Counted from the stretch's first letter, positions 1 to 4,906 are shown. The stretch: DNA of 5,015 bases from an uncultured Eubacteriales bacterium (GCA_902767455.1 CACXHH010000174.1:1-5015); one strand, 5' to 3'. Notes: generated by a model from the sequence alone, not told the origin. Numbers and translations: made by a program.

Positions 1-9
1 ATAACTTTC

Positions 10-120
10 GAGAAACGCAAGGCGAAATTTACTTTCGCCGTCAAGCGTTTCACGACGCCTAAGCAATAACGACTTTTTCTTGCCCCGCAAGAAAAAGTGT
101 TAATAAATTATATAAATTAT
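10..120 (+). repeat. Repeat unit 1 (diverged)
   Basis: The outer stem pairs GAAACGC (12-18) with GCGTTTC (45-51). The inner stem pairs GGCGAAA (21-27) with TTTCGCC (33-39) around a TTTAC loop. The second hairpin is a perfect 11-bp stem, CTTTTTCTTGC (73-83) with GCAAGAAAAAG (87-97), closed by CCC. The unit ends with an AATAAATTATATAAATTA-type tail. Its outer stem sequence differs from the other units, yet every pair is preserved. Confidence 0.75.
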
Positions 121-228
121 GCCGAGAGCCGTAGCGGGAATTTACTTTCCGCGTTAAACGGCTCCGACCGACAGTTCTAACGACTTTTTCGCGTCAGCAA
201 AAAAGTGTTAATAAATTATATAAATTAC
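121..228 (+). repeat. Repeat unit 2
   Basis: The outer stem pairs GAGCCGT (126-132) with ACGGCTC (158-164). The inner stem pairs GCGGGAA (134-140) with TTTCCGC (146-152), with one G-T wobble and a TTTAC loop. The second hairpin pairs CTTTTTCGC (184-192) with GCAAAAAAG (197-205), one mismatch, around GTCA. The tail after it matches that of unit 1. Confidence 0.8.
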
Positions 229-329
229 GCCGAGAGCCATAGGTCGGATTTATTTCGACCGTCAATGGCTCCGACCAACAGTCTAACGATTTTTTTGCGA
301 CAGCAAAAAAATGTTAATAAATACTTTAC
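229..329 (+). repeat. Repeat unit 3
   Basis: The outer stem is GAGCCAT (234-240) with ATGGCTC (265-271), a compensatory change of a G-C pair to A-T relative to unit 2. The inner stem is GGTCGGA (242-248) with TTCGACC (254-260) around TTTAT; it differs from units 2 and 4 at several pairs but still pairs fully with one G-T wobble. The second hairpin is a perfect 9-bp stem, TTTTTTTGC (290-298) with GCAAAAAAA (303-311). The tail is shorter than in units 1 and 2. Confidence 0.8.
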
Positions 330-436
330 GCCGAGAGCCGTAGCGGGAATTTATTTCCCGCGTCAAGCGGCTCCGACCGACAGTTCTAACGGTTTTTTCT
401 TGGCGAAGACAAGAAAAAACGTTAATAAATTTTTTT
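330..436 (+). repeat. Repeat unit 4, abutting the nrdG start codon
   Basis: The outer stem is GAGCCGT (335-341) with GCGGCTC (367-373), and the inner stem is GCGGGAA (343-349) with TTCCCGC (355-361) around TTTAT. The second hairpin is TTTTTTCTTG (393-402) with CAAGAAAAAA (410-419) around GCGAAGA, extended by AACG (388-391) with CGTT (420-423). A T-run (430-436) then leads directly into the ATG of nrdG. The second hairpin, loop included, is almost identical to the inverted copy after nrdD. Confidence 0.8.
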
Positions 437-1126
437 ATGTTTATCAAAGATTTCCAAAAACTTACTTTGCTCGATTTCCCCGGGAAGATCGCCTGCACGG
501 TGTTCACCGCCGGGTGCAATTTGCGTTGTCCGTTTTGCCATAACGCGCTGCTCGTGACCGAGATAGATAACTCCTTTATCCCCGAAGACGAATTTTTCGC
601 CTACCTTTCGACAAGGGTCGGCAAGCTCGACGGCGTTGCCATAACGGGCGGCGAGCCGCTCATGCAAAAGGATATAGCTTCCTTTATCGAAAAAATAAAA
701 GCGCTCGGCTTTTTGGTCAAGCTCGATACCAACGGCACCTTCCCCGACAAGCTCGAAGCTATTTTAAAAAGCGGGAACGTCGACTACGTCGCAATGGACA
801 TCAAAAATTCGCCCGCAAAGTACGGGAAGACGGTGGCTGTCGAAGATCTTGACGTAGGTCTTATCAGGCGCAGTATAAATATTATAAAGGAAAGCGGAGT
901 CGATTACGAATTCCGCACCACCGTCACGCACGAAGACTTCACCGCCGAAGACTTCGAAGAGATAGGCAAGCTCATTTCGGGCGCGAAACGCTACTTTTTG
1001 CAAGCCTTCAAAGACAGCGGCAATCTTATCGCTCAGGGCAACACCCCCGAATCGAAAGAGACCATGGAAGCCTACCGCAAAACGGCTGAAAAATACGTCG
1101 GCGAAGTAAGGCTTCGCGGTATTTGA
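437..1126 (+). CDS. nrdG: Anaerobic ribonucleoside-triphosphate reductase activating protein (radical SAM activase, NrdG2 type)
   Basis: This 229-residue cytoplasmic radical-SAM enzyme reductively cleaves S-adenosylmethionine and abstracts a hydrogen from the glycine of NrdD, forming the glycyl radical needed for anaerobic dNTP synthesis. The [4Fe-4S] motif CxxxCxxC is seen as C27, C31 and C34. It is followed by the SAM-contact motif GGEP at 71-74, LDTNG at 96-100 and MDIKN at 120-124. The N-terminus (KLTLLDFPGK, residues 8-17) is typical of the longer NrdG2-like activases, about 220-240 residues, rather than the short E. coli type of about 150. The ATG at 437 gives the family's expected N-terminus, but no Shine-Dalgarno sequence precedes it; the upstream DNA is repeat unit 4 and a T-run. 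It lies 284 bp before nrdD and has its own terminator, so it is probably transcribed separately. Related activases serve other glycyl-radical enzymes, but the neighbouring nrdD makes NrdD the likely partner. Confidence 0.93.
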   Translation: MFIKDFQKLTLLDFPGKIACTVFTAGCNLRCPFCHNALLVTEIDNSFIPEDEFFAYLSTRVGKLDGVAITGGEPLMQKDIASFIEKIKALGFLVKLDTNGTFPDKLEAILKSGNVDYVAMDIKNSPAKYGKTVAVEDLDVGLIRRSINIIKESGVDYEFRTTVTHEDFTAEDFEEIGKLISGAKRYFLQAFKDSGNLIAQGNTPESKETMEAYRKTAEKYVGEVRLRGI

Positions 1127-1145
1127 AAACGGTCGTTTTTTAAGG

Positions 1146-1167
1146 CGGGGAAAATCCCCGTTTTTTT
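1146..1167 (+). terminator. Rho-independent terminator of nrdG
   Basis: The stem CGGGGA (1146-1151) pairs with TCCCCG (1155-1160) around a three-base loop and is followed at once by seven T residues (1161-1167). It lies 20 bp after the nrdG stop codon and separates nrdG from the nrdD transcription unit. Confidence 0.85.
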
Positions 1168-1222
1168 CTGCGTTTTTTAACTGAAACGCTTAAAAACGCT
1201 CATTTGACGATTTTCGACAAAA

Positions 1223-1238
1223 CCACTATATCTTGTGT
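1223..1238. promoter_or_regulatory. NrdR-box-like operator 1 (distal)
   Basis: The 16-mer CCACTATATCTTGTGT matches the consensus ACACWATATATWGTGT, as I remember it for the repressor NrdR, at 14 of 16 positions. NrdR represses ribonucleotide reductase genes when (d)ATP is abundant. The site lies upstream of nrdD and 32 bp centre-to-centre from the next box, the usual spacing for paired NrdR boxes (three helical turns). The NrdR gene itself is not in this window. Confidence 0.72.
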
Positions 1239-1239
1239 T

Positions 1240-1268
1240 TTGACGAAAAATTAGATACAAAATATTCT
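1240..1268 (+). promoter_or_regulatory. Possible second nrdD promoter
   Basis: TTGACG (1240-1245) and TATTCT (1263-1268) are separated by 17 bp, the ideal sigma-70-type spacing, but the -10 matches consensus at only 4 of 6 positions. If real, it would be covered by the middle NrdR-like box. It is weaker in sequence but better spaced than the promoter at 1279. Confidence 0.3.
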
Positions 1269-1270
1269 AT
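1255..1270. promoter_or_regulatory. NrdR-box-like operator 2 (middle, weak)
   Basis: The 16-mer ATACAAAATATTCTAT matches the NrdR consensus at 12 of 16 positions. Alone it would not be convincing, but its centre (1262.5) falls 32 bp from box 1 and 31 bp from box 3, exactly the phase expected for NrdR. It also overlaps a possible -10 element (TATTCT, 1263-1268). Confidence 0.5.
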
Positions 1271-1278
1271 AAAAACTG

Positions 1279-1310
1279 TTGACATTCACAATATATTGTG
1301 GTAGTATAAT
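1279..1310 (+). promoter_or_regulatory. Main candidate promoter of nrdD
   Basis: A perfect -35 hexamer TTGACA (1279-1284) and a perfect -10 hexamer TATAAT (1305-1310) are present, but the spacer is 20 bp instead of about 17. The spacer holds the strongest NrdR-like palindrome, so repressor binding would block the polymerase directly. Predicted transcription start is near 1316-1318, giving a leader of about 94 nt. Confidence 0.7.
1286..1301. promoter_or_regulatory. NrdR-box-like operator 3 (proximal, within the promoter spacer)
   Basis: The core CACAATATATTGTG (1287-1300) is a perfect 14-bp palindrome, and the 16-mer matches the NrdR consensus at 14 of 16 positions, differing only at the two outermost bases. 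It sits between the -35 and -10 elements of the main candidate promoter, a repressing position. Confidence 0.8.
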
Positions 1311-1314
1311 ATAC

Positions 1315-1352
1315 GCCGACACCACAAGCGAAAAGATTGCTTTGCGGTCGGC
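1315..1352 (+). other. Stem-loop at the predicted 5' end of the nrdD mRNA
   Basis: GCCGAC (1315-1320) pairs with GTCGGC (1347-1352), and inside it AAGC (1326-1329) can pair with GCTT (1338-1341). It begins almost exactly where transcription from the TATAAT at 1305-1310 should start, so it may form a 5'-terminal hairpin that affects mRNA stability. There is no T-run after it, so it is not a terminator, and I recognise no riboswitch class. Confidence 0.4.
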
Positions 1353-1398
1353 AAAAAAAGCTTTAATCGATGCCTTACATAAAAGAAAAAAAATAAAA

Positions 1399-1404
1399 AA
1401 GGAG
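1399..1404 (+). promoter_or_regulatory. Ribosome binding site of nrdD
   Basis: AAGGAG ends six bases before the ATG at 1411. It decides the start: the reading frame stays open upstream to a TTG at 1279, but that TTG lies inside the promoter -35 element and has no ribosome binding site. Confidence 0.9.
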
Positions 1405-1410
1405 AGAAAA

Positions 1411-3813
1411 ATGTATCAGGTTATTAAAAGAGACGGTTACTGCGTAGATTTTGACATCAAGAAGATCTCGCTCGCCATAACGAAAGCTTTCGACGCGCTT
1501 AAAAAAGAATATCACCCAAGCGTTATAGATTTTCTTGCGCTCAAAGTTACGGCGGACTTTGAAAATAAAATCAAAGACGGAAAGATCTCCGTAGAAGATA
1601 TTCAGGACAGCGTTGAGTCCGTACTCGTTCAGGCGGGCTACGGCGACGTTGCCAAAGCGTATATTCTCTACCGTAAACAGAGAGAAAAAATACGTAACAT
1701 GAACGCGACCATGCTCGACTACAAAGAGCTCGTCGACAGTTACGTCAAAGTCGCCGACTGGCGCGTAAAGGAAAACTCGACGGTCACTTACTCCGTAGGC
1801 GGGCTTATCCTTTCAAACTCGGGCGCGATAACCGCCAACTACTGGCTGAGCGAAATTTACGACCAGGAGATCGCCGATGCGCACCGTAACGCCGACATCC
1901 ACCTTCACGACCTTTCCATGCTCACCGGTTACTGCGCGGGTTGGTCGCTCCGTCAGCTGATACAGGAAGGTTTAGGCGGCGTTCCCGGCAAGATAACGTC
2001 TTCGCCCGCAAGCCACCTTGCAACGCTGTGTAACCAGATGGTAAACTTTCTCGGCATCATGCAGAACGAATGGGCGGGCGCGCAGGCATTTTCGTCGTTC
2101 GACACCTATCTCGCCCCCTTCGTCAAAGCAGATAATCTCTCCTTCCGTGAAGTAAAAAAGGCGATAGAATCGTTCATTTACGGCGTAAACACCCCCAGCC
2201 GTTGGGGCACGCAGGCGCCGTTTTCAAACGTAACGCTCGACTGGGTAGTCCCCAACGATATGGCTGAACTTCCCGCTATCGTCGGCGGCAAGGAAATGCC
2301 CTTCAAGTATAAGGACTGCCAGAAGGAAATGGACATGATCAACCGCGCGTTCATCGAGATAATGATCGAAGGCGACGCAAACGGCAGAGGCTTCCAGTAT
2401 CCTATCCCCACCTACTCCATAACCCGCGATTTCGACTGGTCGGAAACGGAAAACAACAAACTGTTATTCGAGATGGCGGCAAAGTACGGCACTCCGTATT
2501 TCTCCAACTACATCAACAGCGATATGGAACCTTCCGACGTTCGTTCGATGTGTTGCAGGCTTCGTCTTGACCTTCGCGAACTCCGCAAAAAATCGGGCGG
2601 ATTCTTCGGCAGCGGCGAATCGACGGGGTCTATCGGCGTAGTCACTATCAATATGCCGAGAATAGCTTATCTTTCCAAGGACGAAGCCGAGTTCTACACC
2701 CGTCTTGACAAATTGATGGATATCGCGGCAAGAAGCCTGAAAACCAAGAGAACGGTTATTTCAAAACTTCTCGACGGCGGCTTGTATCCTTACACCAAGA
2801 GATATCTCGGAACTTTTGAAAACCACTTCTCGACGATAGGGCTCGTAGGCATGAACGAAGCGTGCATGAACGCCAAGTGGATAGATTGCGACCTTATCAG
2901 CAAAAAGGCTCAGGAATTTACCAAAAACGTTCTCAACCATATGAGAGAAAGACTTTCCGACTATCAGGAAATGTACGGGGATCTTTATAACCTTGAAGCT
3001 ACCCCCGCCGAATCGACTTCTTACCGTCTTGCCAAGCACGACGTGAAGAGATACCCCGATATCAAGACGGCTAACCGCAACGGCACGCCCTACTACACCA
3101 ACTCTTCGCACCTTCCCGTTTGGTTTACCGACGACGTGTTCTCGGCGCTCGATATTCAGGACGAATTGCAGACGCTGTATACTTCCGGCACCGTTTTCCA
3201 CGCCTTCCTCGGCGAAAAACTGCCCGACTGGAAGTCAGCTGCGGCGCTCGTCAGAAAGATAGCCGAAAACTACAAACTGCCTTACTACACGCTTTCGCCT
3301 ACCTACTCCGTATGCAAAAATCACGGATACCTTATCGGCGAACAGTATAAGTGCCCCATCTGCGGCGAAACCGCCGAAGTTTATTCGAGAATAACCGGAT
3401 ACTACCGCCCCGTTCAGAACTGGAACGACGGTAAGGCTCAGGAATTCAAGGACAGGAAAGTCTATAAAGTTCTCGGCTCCATTTCCGATATGAAGGAAAA
3501 GTTCAACGACTCGTGCGAAAGCTGCGTTCCGCACGTGCAACCCGCTCCCGAACAAGCTTTTGCCGATACTAACGAACAGGCTAAACTCGTGCTCTGCGCG
3601 ACCAAGACTTGCCCCAAATGTATGATGGTCAAGATGTTCCTTGACAGAGCAGGGCTTTCTTACGAAGTCGTTTACGCCGAAGAAAACGAAGAGTTCTTCA
3701 AGGAAAACGACGTTCGCGAAGCTCCCACGCTCATCGTCATCAAAGAAGGCGGCGTCGAAAAATACGCCAACCCTTCTAACATCAGAAAGTATATTGACAG
3801 CGTAAACGCTTGA
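1411..3813 (+). CDS. nrdD: Anaerobic (class III) ribonucleoside-triphosphate reductase with a C-terminal glutaredoxin-like domain
   Basis: This 800-residue cytoplasmic glycyl-radical enzyme reduces ribonucleoside triphosphates to deoxy forms without oxygen. Residues 1-92 are an ATP-cone (KRDG at 6-9, FDIKKI at 14-19), the allosteric nucleotide-binding module. The catalytic barrel follows, with YCAGW (C175), a conserved active-site cysteine region, and MCCRL (C381/C382), the finger-loop region expected to carry the thiyl-radical cysteine. Further family motifs are GSIGVVTINMPR (406-417), GMNEAC (480-485) and EATPAE (529-534). A zinc site is seen as CxxH (C635/H638) and CxxC (C648/C651). The glycyl radical is Gly663 in RITGYYRP. 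Beyond the usual end of the family lie a CxxC linker (C702/C705) and, from about 724 to 800, a glutaredoxin/thioredoxin-like domain with CPKC (C734/C737) and a cis-proline APT (P772). The fused redoxin suggests thiol rather than formate as reductant; that is inference. The start is fixed by AAGGAG at 1399. Confidence 0.97.
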   Translation: MYQVIKRDGYCVDFDIKKISLAITKAFDALKKEYHPSVIDFLALKVTADFENKIKDGKISVEDIQDSVESVLVQAGYGDVAKAYILYRKQREKIRNMNATMLDYKELVDSYVKVADWRVKENSTVTYSVGGLILSNSGAITANYWLSEIYDQEIADAHRNADIHLHDLSMLTGYCAGWSLRQLIQEGLGGVPGKITSSPASHLATLCNQMVNFLGIMQNEWAGAQAFSSFDTYLAPFVKADNLSFREVKKAIESFIYGVNTPSRWGTQAPFSNVTLDWVVPNDMAELPAIVGGKEMPFKYKDCQKEMDMINRAFIEIMIEGDANGRGFQYPIPTYSITRDFDWSETENNKLLFEMAAKYGTPYFSNYINSDMEPSDVRSMCCRLRLDLRELRKKSGGFFGSGESTGSIGVVTINMPRIAYLSKDEAEFYTRLDKLMDIAARSLKTKRTVISKLLDGGLYPYTKRYLGTFENHFSTIGLVGMNEACMNAKWIDCDLISKKAQEFTKNVLNHMRERLSDYQEMYGDLYNLEATPAESTSYRLAKHDVKRYPDIKTANRNGTPYYTNSSHLPVWFTDDVFSALDIQDELQTLYTSGTVFHAFLGEKLPDWKSAAALVRKIAENYKLPYYTLSPTYSVCKNHGYLIGEQYKCPICGETAEVYSRITGYYRPVQNWNDGKAQEFKDRKVYKVLGSISDMKEKFNDSCESCVPHVQPAPEQAFADTNEQAKLVLCATKTCPKCMMVKMFLDRAGLSYEVVYAEENEEFFKENDVREAPTLIVIKEGGVEKYANPSNIRKYIDSVNA
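3580..3810 (+). other. Glutaredoxin/thioredoxin-like domain fused to the NrdD C-terminus
   Basis: Residues about 724-800 read as a small redoxin: strand KLVLCAT, active site TCPKC, a helix, strand YEVVYA, then VREAPTLIVI with the cis-proline typical of the fold, a short GGVEKY hairpin and a final helix IRKYIDSV. At roughly 77 residues it is the length of NrdH or small bacterial glutaredoxins. It is in frame with NrdD, with no internal start signal or frame disruption. It would act as a tethered electron donor to the NrdD active site; whether it reaches that site in the same or a partner subunit is unknown. Confidence 0.88.
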
Positions 3814-3869
3814 TTAACGTTTTTTCTTGTCTTCGCCAAGAAAAAGCCGTTAAGACTCAGGTGTCGGAG
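3813..3869 (-). repeat. Inverted partial copy of the upstream repeat, directly after nrdD
   Basis: Read on the minus strand, this segment matches the second half of repeat unit 4: the CTCCGAC linker followed by the hairpin with the GCGAAGA loop and the CGTTAAT tail. The 40-bp core (3813-3852) agrees with 387-426 at 39 of 40 positions. It begins on the last base of the nrdD stop codon. On the + strand it forms TAACG...CGTTA with a T-rich stem but has no T-run after it, so it is not a classical terminator for nrdD. The two-tier hairpin that should accompany it is only partly recognisable (a 6-bp AATCGC/GCGATT stem at 3881-3897). Confidence 0.85.
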
Positions 3870-3893
3870 CAGCTTTAGATAATCGCCGAAAGC

Positions 3894-3970
3894 GATTTCG
3901 CGTCGACTATATATCAAAACTCGTTTTGATATGTAAGTTTTGATTTTTATCAAAATTTGCGGTCGACTAT
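3894..3970. repeat. Direct repeats around two ATCAAAAC-type hairpins
   Basis: GTCGACTAT occurs at 3902-3910 and again at 3962-3970, exactly 60 bp apart, and the similarity extends left to the ATTT that precedes it in both copies. Between them lie a perfect 10-bp hairpin, ATATCAAAAC with GTTTTGATAT (3911-3932, loop TC), and a second hairpin built on TTTTGAT with ATCAAAA (3938-3955). The two hairpins share the same arm sequence. They could be a small inserted palindromic element with a target duplication, or a regulatory structure ahead of the reductase gene. I recognise no known family. Confidence 0.6.
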
Positions 3971-3988
3971 TCCGAATTAGTTATTTTT

Positions 3989-3994
3989 GGAGAA
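3989..3994 (+). promoter_or_regulatory. Ribosome binding site of the thioredoxin-reductase-like gene
   Basis: GGAGAA lies just upstream of the ATG at 3998, with five bases between GGAG and the start codon. I see no convincing sigma-70-type promoter in 3814-3988, nor a classical terminator after nrdD, so read-through from nrdD is plausible. Confidence 0.85.
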
Positions 3995-3997
3995 CAA

Positions 3998-4906
3998 ATG
4001 AAAGATCTGATCATCGTCGGTTGCGGTACGGCTGGCATGACTGCCGCCATATACGCGTTAAGAAACAATAAAAAAGTGCTCGTGCTCGAATCGGAAGCCG
4101 TAGGCGGACAGATAGCGCTCTCGCCGAAAGTCGAGAACTTCCCCACCTATAAATCTATAAGCGGGCAGGATCTTGCGACGAAAATGTTCGAGCAGATGCT
4201 CGATCTCGGCGCGGAATTCGAGCTTGAAGAAGTTTTGTCCGTCGAAAAGGACGAGCAAGGCGTCTTCACCGTTACGACCGATTACGGCGCGCATAAAGCC
4301 CTTGCGGTCATTATCGCTACGGGCGCCAAACAAAAGCATATCGGCATCGCCGCCGAAGAAAGGCTTCTCGGCAAGGGCGTTTATTACTGCGCCATCTGCG
4401 ACGGAGCTTTCTATAAGGGCAAGGAAGTCGCTCTCATCGGCGACGGCAACACCGCGCTTCAATCGGCGATAATGCTCTCTTCCATCTGCACGAAGGTCTA
4501 TATGCTCACTTGGTTCGATAAGTTCTTCGGCGACGAAAGCCACGTTACGACTATCCGCAACACCGAAAACATTATCGTTATGCCAAACACCAACGTCGTC
4601 GACTTTTTGGGTAAAGACTCGCTCGAAGGCGTTAAGGTCGTTCGCCGTGAAGACGGTTCGGAGTTTATTTTAAACGTTCCCGCCGTGTTCGTTGCTATCG
4701 GGCAGATACCCGACAACAAGCGCTACCTGCCGCTCGTCGAGCTCGACAAGGACGGATATATCATCGGTGACGAAGACATGAAGACGGCTACCCCCGGGCT
4801 CTTCGTTGCGGGAGATACGAGAAAGAAATCCATCCGCCAGCTGACCACCGCCGCAGGCGACGGCGCCATCGCCGCCATGAGCGCGATTGCTTATCTCAAT
4901 AAATAA
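3998..4906 (+). CDS. trxB: Thioredoxin-reductase-like FAD disulfide oxidoreductase, atypical pyridine-nucleotide site
   Basis: This 302-residue cytoplasmic flavoenzyme is of the low-molecular-weight thioredoxin reductase type, which passes electrons through FAD and a CxxC disulfide to a redoxin. The FAD-binding GxGxxG is seen as G8, G10 and G13, in the variant form GCGTAG, followed by ESEAVGGQI (31-39). The redox centre is CAIC (C131/C134) followed by DG. A second nucleotide motif GDGNTA keeps GxGxxA (148-153). The C-terminal FAD motif is GLFVAGDTR with RQLTTAAGDGAIAA (267-293). Length is slightly below the usual 305-320. The HRRxxxR motif that grips the NADPH 2'-phosphate is missing; the corresponding stretch reads LTWFDKFFGD (170-179). 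NADH or ferredoxin could be the donor, as in non-canonical clostridial relatives. It follows nrdD by 184 bp, so the redoxin domain of NrdD is a plausible partner. The gene symbol reflects family only. Confidence 0.9.
   Translation: MKDLIIVGCGTAGMTAAIYALRNNKKVLVLESEAVGGQIALSPKVENFPTYKSISGQDLATKMFEQMLDLGAEFELEEVLSVEKDEQGVFTVTTDYGAHKALAVIIATGAKQKHIGIAAEERLLGKGVYYCAICDGAFYKGKEVALIGDGNTALQSAIMLSSICTKVYMLTWFDKFFGDESHVTTIRNTENIIVMPNTNVVDFLGKDSLEGVKVVRREDGSEFILNVPAVFVAIGQIPDNKRYLPLVELDKDGYIIGDEDMKTATPGLFVAGDTRKKSIRQLTTAAGDGAIAAMSAIAYLNK

Larger units (their letters stand above)
1..436 (+). repeat. Tandem array of about four structured 101-111 bp repeat units
   Basis: This gene-free stretch is filled by four head-to-tail units starting near 10, 121, 229 and 330; the first is the most diverged and the array may continue to the left of the window. 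Each unit has the same plan: an outer 7-bp stem enclosing an inner 7-bp stem with a TTTAC or TTTAT loop, a linker reading roughly CCGACCGACAGTTCTAACG (absent from unit 1), an A/T-rich hairpin, and a tail beginning GTTAATAAAT. Stem sequences differ between units but pairing is kept, so the structure rather than the primary sequence appears to be selected or copied. Open reading frames crossing the array change frame between units and resemble no family I know, so I treat it as non-coding. It could be a dispersed palindromic (REP/BIME- or MITE-like) family, or a structured leader for nrdG. The function is unknown. Confidence 0.85.

Noticed and set aside
1..436. CRISPR array
   Set aside because: The repeating unit is 101-111 bp with diverged stems and no constant 25-40 bp repeat alternating with unique spacers. 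No cas genes are present.
205..543. 112-residue + strand reading frame across the repeats into nrdG
   Set aside because: It is composed of translated repeat sequence, overlaps the real nrdG frame and has no family resemblance. The same peptide (NGFFLAKTRKNVN) appears in a minus-strand frame at 3672-3953 only because the repeat recurs there inverted.
1170..1199. Second terminator or operator formed by GCGTTTTTTAA and TTAAAAACGC
   Set aside because: The arms pair only with a bulge, are mostly A/T, and lack a following T-run; the clear terminator just upstream accounts for the end of nrdG.
1204..1232. Third promoter from TTGACG (1204-1209) and TATATC (1227-1232)
   Set aside because: The spacing is good, but the -10 is poor and coincides with NrdR-like box 1, whose ATAT core produces such matches by chance in A/T-rich DNA.
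1279..1410. In-frame N-terminal extension of NrdD beginning at TTG 1279
   Set aside because: The TTG is part of the -35 hexamer, the predicted extension overlaps promoter and operator, it has no ribosome binding site, and the ATP-cone begins right after the ATG at 1411, which has AAGGAG in front.
1311..1410. Riboswitch in the nrdD leader
   Set aside because: Only a simple stem-loop is seen, with none of the conserved core of cobalamin, purine or other known classes. A B12 riboswitch would also be unexpected on a class III enzyme.
2761..3201. Minus-strand reading frames inside nrdD, such as the 146-residue one here
   Set aside because: They are antisense shadows of a strongly conserved coding region, with no ribosome binding site and no recognisable domains.
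3816..3852. Terminator directly after nrdD
   Set aside because: The hairpin is real, but no T-run follows it, and it is explained as an inverted copy of the repeat. It may still weaken read-through.
4058..4543. 161-residue minus-strand frame within the thioredoxin-reductase-like gene
   Set aside because: It is fully antisense to a gene with all its family motifs intact, which explains the open frame by codon bias.
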